Shown here: one piece after another, positions 17,855 through 28,250 of the stretch
Numbering within the stretch: position 1 is the stretch's first letter
Layout of the letters: the number at the start of each line of letters is the position of its first letter
Assembly (NCBI GenBank): GCA_017609525.1
Contig: JAFCDT010000017.1
Location: 1 to 33,388 of the forward strand
DNA: 33,388 bases
Origin: Candidatus Woesearchaeota archaeon
GTDB taxonomy: Archaea; Nanobdellota; Nanobdellia; SCGC-AAA011-G17; JACPNG01
Reading direction: 5' to 3'
Translations under genes and position numbers: made by a program
Notes under the pieces: model-generated
Databases searched by the model: none
What the model was told of the DNA's origin: nothing
Seen by the model: only the letters and a program-made list of their open reading frames with translations

Positions 17855-18505
17855 TTATTTTTTATTAGTTAGTTTGAAAGATAGTTGTTTTATTCCCGGA
17901 ATTAGCGCCTTTATCTTGTCTTCTAGGAGTTTAGCAAACTCCCCAGGAACCTCTATATCTATATGGGCTTTGCCATCTTTAATTTCAACTCCCACATCCT
18001 TATTCAGCATAAGCCTCAAGAAGCCCCTTAACTTTTCATCATCATTCTCTATCTTCCTAAGTATAGTTACTTCATATTCAATTTCCTTTCCAGCCAAGGG
18101 ATGATTAAAATCAATTAATATTCTACCACCGCTTACACTTTTAATAATTCCCGCCATATTATCAACGCTAACCTGCATTCCAGGTATGGGTTTTAAATTT
18201 TGCTCCTTAAATTTGTTAGAACTAACCAACTGGAAAAGTTTAGGATCTTTTTTTCCAAATCCCAGTTCTGGTTTAATTTCAATAGTATATTTTTTACCAA
18301 CTTCTTTATCGATCAAACCTTCATCCAATCCCGGCACAACATGTTTTTCTCCCAAACATATGATTAAAGGATTATATTTAACCTTAGAGTCATACAAATT
18401 ATTCTCTTTAGCAATTTTTTCATCTGTTAGATCAAATATCTGCTTATTTTCTTTTACCCTTCCGACAAAATTTATCTCAACAAAATCTCCTTTCTGAACT
18501 TTCAT
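17855..18505 (-). CDS. FKBP-type peptidyl-prolyl isomerase (SlyD-like, long archaeal type)
   Basis: [35 protein letters not shown]...[35 protein letters not shown]...[17 protein letters not shown]. Confidence 0.88.
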   Translation of the reverse strand: MKVQKGDFVEINFVGRVKENKQIFDLTDEKIAKENNLYDSKVKYNPLIICLGEKHVVPGLDEGLIDKEVGKKYTIEIKPELGFGKKDPKLFQLVSSNKFKEQNLKPIPGMQVSVDNMAGIIKSVSGGRILIDFNHPLAGKEIEYEVTILRKIENDDEKLRGFLRLMLNKDVGVEIKDGKAHIDIEVPGEFAKLLEDKIKALIPGIKQLSFKLTNKK

Positions 18506-18591
18506 GGTTTTCTTACTTTTTAGTGTATTTAAAAAGTTTTTTACTCTATACAAGCTAAATGCTTATATCTTTTATTTAATTAAAACAACAT

Positions 18592-18816
18592 ATGGTTTGG
18601 AGAAATAAGATAGATCCTTCACTTAAGCCCCATCTAGAAAGGCAGATCATTGAAGCATCTAAACAAAAAAAAGCCTATCTTAACACAAAAGATCCAGCAA
18701 TAACACAGCTTTGGTGTGCAATAGCAAACCTATCAAAAGAGATATTTGACCTAAATTTAAAAATTAATTATCTTGAAAAAACATTGCAACAAATGCTAAA
18801 AAAACAAAAAAAGTAA
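18592..18816 (+). CDS. Small hypothetical protein, predicted coiled coil
   Basis: 74-aa ORF MVWRNKIDPSLKPHLERQIIEASKQKKAYLNTKDPAITQLWCAIANLSKEIFDLNLKINYLEKTLQQMLKKQKK. Confidence 0.6.
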   Translation: MVWRNKIDPSLKPHLERQIIEASKQKKAYLNTKDPAITQLWCAIANLSKEIFDLNLKINYLEKTLQQMLKKQKK

Positions 18817-18875
18817 TTTACCCCTTAACAATATAAACAAAAAATTTAATAAAGGAAATCATCTTTACAACAACA

Positions 18876-19805
18876 ATGGATCCAATTATAAAATTTGAAG
18901 AAATTTCTAAAAAATTTGGAAAAAATCAAGTTTTAAATAATCTAAATTTTTCAATCCAAGAAGGGGATATTTATGGGATCATTGGTATAAGCGGATCAGG
19001 AAAAACAACCATACTTAATTTATTAATAGGTTTTCTCAGAGCAAATGCAGGAAAAATATTTTTTCAAAACAAAGACATAACTAAAAATAAAAAAAGCATA
19101 CTAAAACAATTTGGTTTTGCAACACAAACAGGATCATTTTATAACAGACTTACTGTAAAAGAAAACCTGCGCTTTTTTGGCAGACTATATAAACTTTCAA
19201 AAAAAGAATTAAATGAAAGAATAAATGAATTAATAGAATTAGTGGAGTTAAAAGGGGCAGAAAACCTTTTAGCAAAACAACTCTCAACAGGAATGAAAAG
19301 AAGATTAGATATTGCCTGTGCATTAATCACATACCCCAATGTTTTAATTCTCGACGAACCAACAGAAGATTTAGACCCATTCCTAAGAAAAGAAATCCTT
19401 CGTTTAATTAGAAAGATAAATCAGCAAAGGGGTACTACAACAATAATTACTTCTCACTTGCTGGGCGAAATGGAAGAAATCTGTAAAAATATTGCAATTC
19501 TTCACAAGGGTCAAATCATAGAATCTGGGTCCCCTGAATCATTAAGGGAAAATTATTCCAAAAACGAAGAAATTCACTTCTCAACAACACCCGGAGATTA
19601 TGAAAAAATACTTAATGTTTTACAAAAAAAGGACATAAGTCATATAATAAATAAAAAACACAAAATTGTGGTTTATACTCCTAATGCAGAAACTGTTTTG
19701 CATAATGTAGTTTATGCAATACAGGCTTCAAAAGAAAAACTTGTTAACCTTGATGTGAATAAACCAACATTAGAGGAAGTATTTGAATCATTAACAAAAA
19801 AATAA
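18876..19805 (+). CDS. ABC transporter ATP-binding protein
   Basis: Walker A GISGSGKTT, signature LSTGMKRRLDIACALI, Walker B VLILDEPTEDLDP, switch H TSHLLGEMEE. Confidence 0.94.
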   Translation: MDPIIKFEEISKKFGKNQVLNNLNFSIQEGDIYGIIGISGSGKTTILNLLIGFLRANAGKIFFQNKDITKNKKSILKQFGFATQTGSFYNRLTVKENLRFFGRLYKLSKKELNERINELIELVELKGAENLLAKQLSTGMKRRLDIACALITYPNVLILDEPTEDLDPFLRKEILRLIRKINQQRGTTTIITSHLLGEMEEICKNIAILHKGQIIESGSPESLRENYSKNEEIHFSTTPGDYEKILNVLQKKDISHIINKKHKIVVYTPNAETVLHNVVYAIQASKEKLVNLDVNKPTLEEVFESLTKK

Positions 19806-19807
19806 AA

Positions 19808-21348
19808 ATGCCCACAAAAACAAAAGAAGAGGTGAAAAAGGTTAAGAAACCTAGAAAACATATCTCAGTACCATCTTTTTTTATAGTCCTTTGGGAAATA
19901 ATCAAAAAAGATTTTAAATTACTAGTGAGGTCTAAAAGTTCTGCATTAGTTGTTCTTTTTGGTCCACTACTTATAATTTTCTTAGTGGGATTGGCCTTCA
20001 ATACATCCTCCTTGTACAATCTAAAAGTATCAGTATACTCAGAGTCATATTCAGATCTAACAAATTCAGTAATTGACTCATTATCAGACGAACAATATAT
20101 TATTAAGAAAGTAGAAACTCAGGACAAATGTATAAAAGGCGTTGGCCTGGGTGAAGCCCATATATGTGTAATATTTCCTCCTTCAATGACAATAGATAAT
20201 GCAGCAGACAACATAGTTACATTCCATGTAGATGAATCAAGAACCAATCTGGCACATATACTCTCTTTCACAATATCAAAAAAAATAGCTAAAAAATCTT
20301 CTGAATTAAGCCTAGGACTAACAAAATCATTAGTTAATGTCATAGATTCAACAAAATCAGAAATAGAAGGTAAACAAGAAATCCTCTCAGATATTGAAAC
20401 TACCAGTTCTTCTTCAAAATCAAAACTTGAGTCAATAGAAACAAGCTTCTCAAATATCAACCTGACTGTAGAAGAGTTTAATACCTCAGATATAGACAAA
20501 GAAATGGATGCCATAATAGAAAAATATAACTATAGTGCATCTATCTTTGAAGATCTTAATGATGCAATAGATGTATTTCAATCACGTGTTTCAACAATAA
20601 AGAATAAACTTGAAGATGTATCCATACTAAGAGACACCTTAATAAAATAAAAGCAGACATAGATTCAATTAAGATAACCAAGGCTGAATCAATAGTCAGC
20701 CCAATAACAGCATCAATACAGCCAATAACTTCTAAAAAAACCCACCTAAGTTTCTTATTCCCTACTTTGATAGTATTGGTTTTAATGTTTATCAGTATTT
20801 TATTGGCCTCAACAATAGTTACAAGAGAAAAAGTATCTCCGGCATATTTCAGAAATTTTATTACCCCGGTCAGCGATTTTACATTTATGCTAGGAACATA
20901 TATCACTAATCTGTTATTAGTGATATTCCAATTAGTTATAATATTCTTAGCCGCACTATACTTCTTAAAAGAAGAGATTCTTGTTACCTTAACAAACTCT
21001 TTTGTCGTGCTTCTTATTGCATCCACATTATTTATCTTGATCGGAATGTTCATTGGATACCTTTTCAAATCAGAAGAAACAGCAACACTTGGATCAATTG
21101 CTATAGGCAGCCTAATGTTGTTCTTCTCAAACACAATTTTACCAATAGAAACAATTCCAGGATTACTAAATAAAGTAACTCAGTATAATCCTTTTGTATT
21201 AAGCCAGGACATATTGAAGAAAGTATTATTATTTAATACACCACTAACAATGTTAACAGAACAAATCTTAACACTAATACTTTACATAATCATTTTCTTT
21301 GCCCTTTCTTTATTAGCAAGAGAAATAACAAAGAGATCAATTCAATAA
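19808..21348 (+). pseudogene. ABC-2 type permease, split by a frame change near 20640-20650
   Basis: ORF 19808..20650 encodes N-terminal TM plus coiled-coil-like ectodomain. The -1 frame is open across the junction (...NKIKADIDSIKITKAESIVSPITASIQPITSKKTHLSFLFPTLIVLVLMFISILLASTIVTREKVSPAYFRNFITPVSDFTFMLG...) to 21348, giving the ABC-2 membrane domain. Confidence 0.8.
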
Positions 21349-21405
21349 CAAAACTTATAAACAACTTTCTTCTTCTTTTAATCATGAATGAGGTGGGTTT
21401 CAAAT

Positions 21406-22515
21406 ATGAAAATAGATCCCTGGAAATCAATAGAAGTTAAAGATTACAGTAAAACTATGAAAGAATTTGGAATAGACCCAATTGCTACTTTATACAAAAA
21501 CCTCCCATTAAAATCTATTCTTTTTTCAAGAAATGTAATCTTTGGTCATAAGGACTTTGGGAAGATAATAGATGCCATAAAAAATAAGGAACCTTTTGTA
21601 ATGATGACTGGCCTAATGCCTTCTGGAAAATTCCACCTAGGTCACAAAATAGTTGCAGATATCATGGTTTATTTCCAAAAAATGGGTGCAGAATGTTATA
21701 TTGCAGTTGCAGATATCGAATCTAATCTAACAAGGAACACAAATAGGGAAGAATCAAAAAAACTAGCTATAGATCAATACCTTATAAACTATATTGCTCT
21801 TGGCCTAAAAAGCAAAAAAACAAAATTCTATTTTCAAAGTGAAGGTTCTATAGAATATAATAACTTAAGTAAATATGTTGCAAAAAGAACAACATTCAAT
21901 GAATTAAAATCAATATATGGGGGCCTATCTCCAGAAAAGATTATCTCTGCTTTTACCCAGGTAGCAGATATACTTCATCCGCAACTAAAGGAAAATGGGG
22001 GTCCAAAACCCGTTGTAGTTCCAGTAGGAGTAGATCAATTGCCCCACATAAACCTAACAAGAGACATTGCATCAAGAATGAAATCTGAATACAATTTTAT
22101 TCTGCCTTCTGCTACATTTAATAAAATGCTCCCTGGTCTAAAAAAAGGAAAAATGTCATCTTCAGACTCAACATCTTATATAGCATTGACAGACTCTCCA
22201 GAAGAGGCAGCAAACAAAATTAAAAAATATGCATTTTCAGGTGGAAGATCTACTATTAAAGAACACAGAGAAAAAGGGGGAAATCCCGATATTGATGTTA
22301 GTTATAAGTATCTAGAAATGTTATTTGAACCAGATGATAAAAAATTAAAAAAAATATATGAAGATTATAGGTCTGGGGCATTACTAACGGGAGAATTAAA
22401 ACAAATCCTTATAGAAAAAGTTCAGAAATTTCTTAAAGATCATCAGAAAAAGCGACAAAAAGCAAAAAAACAAGTTGATAAATTTATAGTTAAAACAAGC
22501 CCAAAAAAGCGTTAA
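21406..22515 (+). CDS. trpS: Tryptophanyl-tRNA synthetase
   Basis: MKIDPWKSIEVKDYSKTMKEFGIDP; TGLMPSGKFHLGHKIVADIM; GKMSSSDSTSYIALTD. Confidence 0.9.
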   Translation: MKIDPWKSIEVKDYSKTMKEFGIDPIATLYKNLPLKSILFSRNVIFGHKDFGKIIDAIKNKEPFVMMTGLMPSGKFHLGHKIVADIMVYFQKMGAECYIAVADIESNLTRNTNREESKKLAIDQYLINYIALGLKSKKTKFYFQSEGSIEYNNLSKYVAKRTTFNELKSIYGGLSPEKIISAFTQVADILHPQLKENGGPKPVVVPVGVDQLPHINLTRDIASRMKSEYNFILPSATFNKMLPGLKKGKMSSSDSTSYIALTDSPEEAANKIKKYAFSGGRSTIKEHREKGGNPDIDVSYKYLEMLFEPDDKKLKKIYEDYRSGALLTGELKQILIEKVQKFLKDHQKKRQKAKKQVDKFIVKTSPKKR

Positions 22516-22644
22516 AACCCTCAATTTCATTAAATTCAAATAAATTTACCACTCCTAAGTGTTGAAAAAACGAAAGCTTTATAAAGGACTTCTTATTCTT
22601 TAAATGTCTCATATTTAACCTTAAAAAGGAGTTATATTCCTAAG

Positions 22645-23439
22645 ATGATAGTTCACGAAGATTTTTTAAAAAAACTGAGGGCAGCATTTGACCTTAACAT
22701 ATATGAAGTTAAGGTTTGGACTGCATTACTCTCTAGGGGATTAGCAACTGCTGGAGAACTATCAGATATTTCTAATGTTCCTAGATCAAGAAGCTATGAT
22801 GTTTTAGAAAGTCTTGAGAAAAAAGGATTTGTAATAATGAAGCTAGGAAAGCCAATAAAGTACATAGCTGTTGAACCAAAAGAAGTAATAAAAAGAGTTA
22901 AAAAAGTAATTCAAAAACAATCAGAAAGACAGGTAAAAAGTTTAGAAGGAATAAAAACTACAAATCTTTTTGAAGAAATTCAATCATTGTTTAAAAAAGG
23001 CATTGTTAGAGTTGAGCCATCTTCTTTAGCAGGTTCATTAAAAGGAAGGGATGCCATTTATTCTCAAATGGACACAATGATATCTAACGCAGAAAAATCC
23101 ATCATCATTGCAACAAGTGCAGAAGGATTTCAAAGAAAAATGAATTATCTTAAAAAAGCACTTGAAAGAGCTTCAAAAAATAAAGTTAAAATTAGAATTG
23201 CTACTGAACTTACAGATGAAAATAAGAAACTCGCAGAAAAACTTAATGGTATTAAAGTCAAGAATATTAAAGATATAAAATCAAGATTCTGTGTTGTTGA
23301 TAATAAAGATGTAATCTTCACAGTAACTAATGACAAAGATCTTCATGAAAATTATGATATGGCTATTTGGGTTAATACACCTTATTTTGCTAAAACATTA
23401 GATCATTTATTTGATATTGCTTGGAATAAATCAAAGTAA
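22645..23439 (+). CDS. TrmB-family transcriptional regulator
   Basis: N-terminal winged helix FDLNIYEVKVWTALLSRGLATAGELSDISNVPRSRSYDVLESLEKKGFVIMKLGKPIKYIAVEPKEVI; PLD-like C-terminal domain. Confidence 0.88.
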   Translation: MIVHEDFLKKLRAAFDLNIYEVKVWTALLSRGLATAGELSDISNVPRSRSYDVLESLEKKGFVIMKLGKPIKYIAVEPKEVIKRVKKVIQKQSERQVKSLEGIKTTNLFEEIQSLFKKGIVRVEPSSLAGSLKGRDAIYSQMDTMISNAEKSIIIATSAEGFQRKMNYLKKALERASKNKVKIRIATELTDENKKLAEKLNGIKVKNIKDIKSRFCVVDNKDVIFTVTNDKDLHENYDMAIWVNTPYFAKTLDHLFDIAWNKSK

Positions 23440-23482
23440 AATTACACAACATTTTTAAATATCCTCTTTCTATTATCCATAT

Positions 23483-24991
23483 ATGGGAGATATCATAGAA
23501 ACACTACACCCCTTAGAAAGAAAAGTAATACCATTCTTAAAAGATAATATTACATTAACAGAATTATGTAAAAAAACAAAACTAAAAGAAGTAGAAGTAA
23601 TGAGAGCATTACAATGGCTAGAAAATAAAAACATCTTAAAAATAAAAAAAGATATACAAGAAGTTATTACAATAAACCCAGAATACACAAAAACAACAGA
23701 AAAAGGCCTACCAGAAAAAAGACTGTTATTGGCATTAAAAAAATCTTCTGAATTAAATGAAATTAAAAAAAATGCAGACCTAGACAAAAACGAATTTAAT
23801 ATTTCTTTAGGGCTATTAAAAAGAAAAAAAGCAATATCCTTTGAAAATAAAAGAATAATGATAACTAAGGAAGGGGAAAGATTACTTAAAGAAAACTTTC
23901 CAGAAGAAGATCTTTTCAAAAAACTTCCATTAAACTATTCTGAACTAAACGAAAAAGAAAAAAAATATTACAACGAATTTAAGAATAGACACATAATCCT
24001 TACCTCATTAAGAAAAGATAGATACATAACATTAACAGATTTGGGAAAAAAACTTATCAAAAAAGATATTGGAAAAGATCTAATAGATTCATTAAGTCCG
24101 CAAATAATCAAAACTAAATCTTGGCAAAATAAAAAATTCAGGAAATATGATGTTAAATTAGAAGTTCCTAAAATCTATCCTGGAAAAAGACATTTTGTTA
24201 ATCAGGCTACAGATTATGCAAGAAAAATCTGGACTGAAATGGGTTTTGAGGAAATGAAAGGAACTTTAGTAAACACCTCATTCTGGAACTTCGATGCCTT
24301 ATTTACAGCACAAGATCATCCAGTTAGAGAGCTTCAAGATACTTTTTATATTAAAAATCCAAAAAAAGGAAAACTGCCTGCCAAAAAATTAGTTGAAAGA
24401 ATAAAGAAAACACATGAAAATGGATGGAAAACAAAAAGCACCGGATGGGAATATAAATGGGATGAAGAAGAAGCAAAGAAAAATGTATTAAGAACCCATA
24501 CAACAGTTTTATCTGCTCAAACACTATCAAAAGTAAATAAATCAGAACTTCCCAAAAAATTCTTTGCCTTAGGAAAATGCTTCAGAAATGAAACCTTAGA
24601 CTGGTCACATTTATTTGAGTTTAATCAAACAGAAGGCATCGTGGTCGATAAAGATGCTAATTTTAAGCATTTGTTGGGCTACTTAAGGGAATTTTTCAAG
24701 AAAATGGGTTACCCAAAAATAAGATTCAGGCCCGGTTACTTTCCTTACACAGAACCAAGTGTAGAAGGAGATGTTTATGATCCAGTAAGAAAACAATGGG
24801 TTGAATTGTTTGGAGCAGGGATTTTTAGACCTGAAGTGGTTGTTCCATTGCTAGGAGAAGATATTCCTGTGTTAGCCTGGGGCCCCGGTTTTGACAGAGC
24901 ATTAACAGCCTATTACAATATCAAAGACCTTAGGAATCTGTATGAGAATGATCAAAAACAATTAAGAGAAATAAAACTTTGGTTAAAATAA
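23483..24991 (+). CDS. pheS: Phenylalanyl-tRNA synthetase alpha subunit
   Basis: HFVNQATDYARKIWTEMGFEEMKGTLVNTSFWNFDALFTAQDHPVRELQDTFYI; FRNETLDWSHLFEFNQTEGIVVD; GAGIFRPEVVVPLLG. Confidence 0.95.
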   Translation: MGDIIETLHPLERKVIPFLKDNITLTELCKKTKLKEVEVMRALQWLENKNILKIKKDIQEVITINPEYTKTTEKGLPEKRLLLALKKSSELNEIKKNADLDKNEFNISLGLLKRKKAISFENKRIMITKEGERLLKENFPEEDLFKKLPLNYSELNEKEKKYYNEFKNRHIILTSLRKDRYITLTDLGKKLIKKDIGKDLIDSLSPQIIKTKSWQNKKFRKYDVKLEVPKIYPGKRHFVNQATDYARKIWTEMGFEEMKGTLVNTSFWNFDALFTAQDHPVRELQDTFYIKNPKKGKLPAKKLVERIKKTHENGWKTKSTGWEYKWDEEEAKKNVLRTHTTVLSAQTLSKVNKSELPKKFFALGKCFRNETLDWSHLFEFNQTEGIVVDKDANFKHLLGYLREFFKKMGYPKIRFRPGYFPYTEPSVEGDVYDPVRKQWVELFGAGIFRPEVVVPLLGEDIPVLAWGPGFDRALTAYYNIKDLRNLYENDQKQLREIKLWLK

Positions 24992-24992
24992 A

Positions 24993-26639
24993 ATGCCAAC
25001 AATAAACATAAACAGAAAAGTATTCGAAAAATTAGTAGGAAAAAAACTACCTCTAGAAAAACTCAAAGATAGAATCAGCTATTTAGGAACAGATTTAGAA
25101 GAAATAACCAAGGATGAAATAATAGTAGAGGTCTTCCCTAATCGTCCAGACATGCTTTCAGAACAAGGTTTTGCTCGCGCATTTAGTTCTTTTATTGGAA
25201 TTAAAACAGGATTAAGAACTTATAAAGTAAATAAAAGCAACCATAAGATGATAATTGATAGTTCGGTAAAAACAGTAAGGCCCTTTACTGCATGCTGCAT
25301 AATTAAAAATCTTAATTTTAATGAAGAAAAAATAAGAGAGATAATTCAGATCCAAGAAAAATTGCACCTAACATATGGAAGAAAAAGAAAAAAAGTTGCT
25401 ATCGGAATATATCCCTCAGAGAAGATAAAATATCCAATAACCTTCAAGGCTTTGCCTCCAGAAAAAATAAAGTTCCAGCCATTAGAATATCCAATTGAAT
25501 TAACTGGAAAACAAATCCTAGAAAAACATCCCAAAGGAAAAGAATATGCTCATTTATTAGAAGGAAAAACAAAATATCCCCTTTTTGTAGATGCAAATAA
25601 CCAAGTTCTGTCAATGCCTCCCATAATTAATAGTGAAAATGTGGGAAAAATAACAGAAAAAACAAAAGATGTTTTTATTGAAGTATCAGGATTTGATTTC
25701 AAAGCATGCAAAATATGTTTAAACATACTTGCCACAACACTCGCAGATATGGGTGGAAAAATATATTCTATGGAAATAAACTTTGGAAATAAAAAAGAAA
25801 CTACTCCAAACCTAAACCCCTCCAAAATGAAATTAAATCTTGATTATATAAATAAAAGACTCGGATTAAATCTTAAAGAAAAAGAAGCCAAAAAACTTCT
25901 TGAAAGGATGGGTTATAAGTATTTAAATAAAACAGTATTAATTCCTGCATATCGTGCAGATATTCTTCATCAGGTTGACTTAGCAGAAGACATTGCAATT
26001 GCTTATGGCTATGAAAATTTTAATGAAGAAATCCCTAACATTTCTACAATTGGTCAGGAAGATCCTTTTGAGATCTTCAAAAGAAAAATATCCAATTTAT
26101 TGGTTGGACTAAATCTGTTAGAAGTAAGTACCTACCATATATTAAGCGAAGAAAATCACAATCAAAAAATGAATTACGATGCTGATGTTATAACTTTGGA
26201 CAATCCAGCAAGTACAGAATATTCTGTATTAAGGTCTTGGATAGTCCCAAGTTTAATGAAAATTCTAAGTGAAAATACTCACAATGAATATCCTCAAAAC
26301 ATATTTGAAATATCCGAAGTATTTATACATAACAAAAAAACAGAAACAAATGTTGAAGAAGCTACAAGGTTAGCAGTTGTCTTATGTGATAAAGATGCTA
26401 ATTTCACAAGAATAAAACAGGTTTTTGATGCCTTGATGCGATCATTAAAATTAAGTTATAAAATAGAAGAAACAAAACATCCCTCATTTATCCCAGGAAG
26501 AGTAGCTAGGATTAGCATAAAAGGAAAAAAAGTAGCATATATCGGAGAAGTACATCCAGAAGTTATTTCAAATTTTGATATTAAAATGCCTGTTGCTTGT
26601 TTTGAATTAAATTTGAGTGATTTATTTAAATTTATATAA
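24993..26639 (+). CDS. pheT: Phenylalanyl-tRNA synthetase beta subunit
   Basis: VFPNRPDMLSEQGFARAFSSFIG; PAYRADILHQVDLAEDIAIAYGYENF; follows pheS. Confidence 0.94.
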   Translation: MPTININRKVFEKLVGKKLPLEKLKDRISYLGTDLEEITKDEIIVEVFPNRPDMLSEQGFARAFSSFIGIKTGLRTYKVNKSNHKMIIDSSVKTVRPFTACCIIKNLNFNEEKIREIIQIQEKLHLTYGRKRKKVAIGIYPSEKIKYPITFKALPPEKIKFQPLEYPIELTGKQILEKHPKGKEYAHLLEGKTKYPLFVDANNQVLSMPPIINSENVGKITEKTKDVFIEVSGFDFKACKICLNILATTLADMGGKIYSMEINFGNKKETTPNLNPSKMKLNLDYINKRLGLNLKEKEAKKLLERMGYKYLNKTVLIPAYRADILHQVDLAEDIAIAYGYENFNEEIPNISTIGQEDPFEIFKRKISNLLVGLNLLEVSTYHILSEENHNQKMNYDADVITLDNPASTEYSVLRSWIVPSLMKILSENTHNEYPQNIFEISEVFIHNKKTETNVEEATRLAVVLCDKDANFTRIKQVFDALMRSLKLSYKIEETKHPSFIPGRVARISIKGKKVAYIGEVHPEVISNFDIKMPVACFELNLSDLFKFI

Positions 26640-26921
26640 TTTTTTCTTAAAATTAACTATTTTTCCTCTTCTAACTCCAACACCTTCTTTTTTTAATAAT
26701 TTTATTTTATTCATAATCCCAGAAGCAAAACCACCAATGCTTCCATCACTTTTTACAACCCTATGACAAGGCACTTTGGGTGCATAAGGATTTTTCCTCA
26801 TTAAACTACCAATGGCTCTATAGGCCTTAGAACCCACAGATTCAGCCAATAGCTTGTATGTAGTAACCTTTCCCTTAGGAACCTTTTTTAGCTTAGAATA
26901 CACTTTTTCACTAAAATTCAT
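26622..26921 (-). CDS. ogt: Methylated-DNA--protein-cysteine methyltransferase, C-terminal domain only
   Basis: FSEKVYSKLKKVPKGKVTTYKLLAESVGSKAYRAIGSLMRKNPYAPKVPCHRVVKSDGSIGGFASG; active-site PCHRV. Confidence 0.88.
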   Translation of the reverse strand: MNFSEKVYSKLKKVPKGKVTTYKLLAESVGSKAYRAIGSLMRKNPYAPKVPCHRVVKSDGSIGGFASGIMNKIKLLKKEGVGVRRGKIVNFKKKLYKFK

Positions 26922-26958
26922 AGTAAGTTATAAATACTTTTGGTTTATTTAAGTTTTT

Positions 26959-27696
26959 ATGCACGCAATAATTCTAGCAGCAGGATATGGAACAAGGCTT
27001 AGACACGTAATAGGAAATAAACCAAAAGCTTTAGTCAAAATAGGAGAAAAAACAATTCTAGATTACTTAGTTAAAAATATTGAAAATACAGACATAAAAA
27101 ATACAACAATAGTAACAAACAACAAATTCTATCAACAATTTATGGATTGGAAAGAACAATATAGGGGAAGTCTAAAAATAAACATAGTTAATAATAACAC
27201 CAACACAAACGAAGAGCGTTTGGGAGGAATAAAAGACCTGCATCTTGGGATAACAAGTTCAAACATAGAAGAGGACATACTTATTCTATCAAGTGATAAC
27301 ATTCTCAACTTTAGCCTTAACGAATTCATAAAGTATTTCAAAACCCATAATCAGATTACAAATGGCTCAGTGATTATTCCAAATAAAGAAGAAATCAAAA
27401 AAATGGGTGTTATTCAAATAGATGAATTAAAAAGAATAATCTCTTTTGAAGAAAAACCAGAAAATCCAAGATCTAATTTAGGAAGCATTGGCTGTTATAT
27501 CTTTCCAAAAAACAAATTAAATCTAATAAAAGAATATTTAGATAAAAACCACAATCCAGAAGGGCCAGGATTCCTAATACAACACCTCCATAACAAATAC
27601 CCTATACACTGCTTTATAACAAACACCGCCTGGTTTGATATTGGCACAGCAGAAACACTAAAACAAGCACAGGAAGCATTTAAAGATGAAATATAA
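26959..27696 (+). CDS. Sugar-phosphate nucleotidyltransferase family protein
   Basis: HAIILAAGYGTRLRHVIGNKPKALVKIGEKTILDYLV; ISFEEKPENPRSNLGSIGCYIF; WFDIGTAETL. Confidence 0.9.
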   Translation: MHAIILAAGYGTRLRHVIGNKPKALVKIGEKTILDYLVKNIENTDIKNTTIVTNNKFYQQFMDWKEQYRGSLKINIVNNNTNTNEERLGGIKDLHLGITSSNIEEDILILSSDNILNFSLNEFIKYFKTHNQITNGSVIIPNKEEIKKMGVIQIDELKRIISFEEKPENPRSNLGSIGCYIFPKNKLNLIKEYLDKNHNPEGPGFLIQHLHNKYPIHCFITNTAWFDIGTAETLKQAQEAFKDEI

Positions 27697-27961
27697 TCTA
27701 GAACTAAATAAAGCAATAGAGGAAATAAAAAAGATTAAAGCAAAGACAGTCTTAGTACAACTTCCAGACGGTTTAAAACCAAAAGCAACAGAAATAATAA
27801 AAGAACTCGAAAAAAACACAAAAGCTAAATTCTTTATTTGGCTTGGATCTTGTTATGGTGCATGCGACATCCCAAAAGCAGATGTGGATTTATTAATTCA
27901 GTTTGGCCATAGCAAATGGCACAAGTCATATGAAACTATGGGAGGAAAAAATGTCAGATGA
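27686..27961 (+). pseudogene. Truncated diphthamide biosynthesis protein Dph2-like
   Basis: MKYNLELNKAIEEIKKIKAKTVLVQLPDGLKPKATEIIKELEKNTKAKFFIWLGSCYGACDIPKADVDLLIQFGHSKWHKSYETMGGKNVR*; matches only the first domain (VQLPDGLK...CYGACD...DLLxxFGHS). Confidence 0.72.
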
Positions 27962-28184
27962 GGAAGTAGGTTATCATAAAGGGGCATTGATGACACTCGC
28001 AAAAGAAAGAGCAGAATTTGTAAGACTTCTACAAATAGTTGAGCAATTAATTAAAGCTCACATAGATGCATTAAAGAAACTTGGAGTGGATATAGAGAAA
28101 GAAGTAAGGGAAGAACAGGAATTATTAAAGAAAGTATCAGAACAAAAAAAACCTGATGAAGATATTGCAGATAAAATAGCATAA
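27951..28184 (+). CDS. Small alpha-helical hypothetical protein
   Basis: ATG at 27951 preceded by GGAGG; MSDEEVGYHKGALMTLAKERAEFVRLLQIVEQLIKAHIDALKKLGVDIEKEVREEQELLKKVSEQKKPDEDIADKIA. Confidence 0.65.
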   Translation: MSDEEVGYHKGALMTLAKERAEFVRLLQIVEQLIKAHIDALKKLGVDIEKEVREEQELLKKVSEQKKPDEDIADKIA

Positions 28185-28250
28185 AAGTTTTACTCTAGAA
28201 TGGATAAAAACATTTTTATATTATAAAATGTCTATATTTACTGATTAAAA

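Noticed and set aside
20556-21134. 192-aa minus-strand ORF opposite the ABC-2 permease
   Set aside because: Antisense to a recognisable membrane domain and spans the frameshift; no family signal.
27906-27920. GCCAT-agcaa-ATGGC hairpin near the dph2 truncation point
   Set aside because: Only 5 bp and within the conserved FGHSKW-coding region; likely chance.
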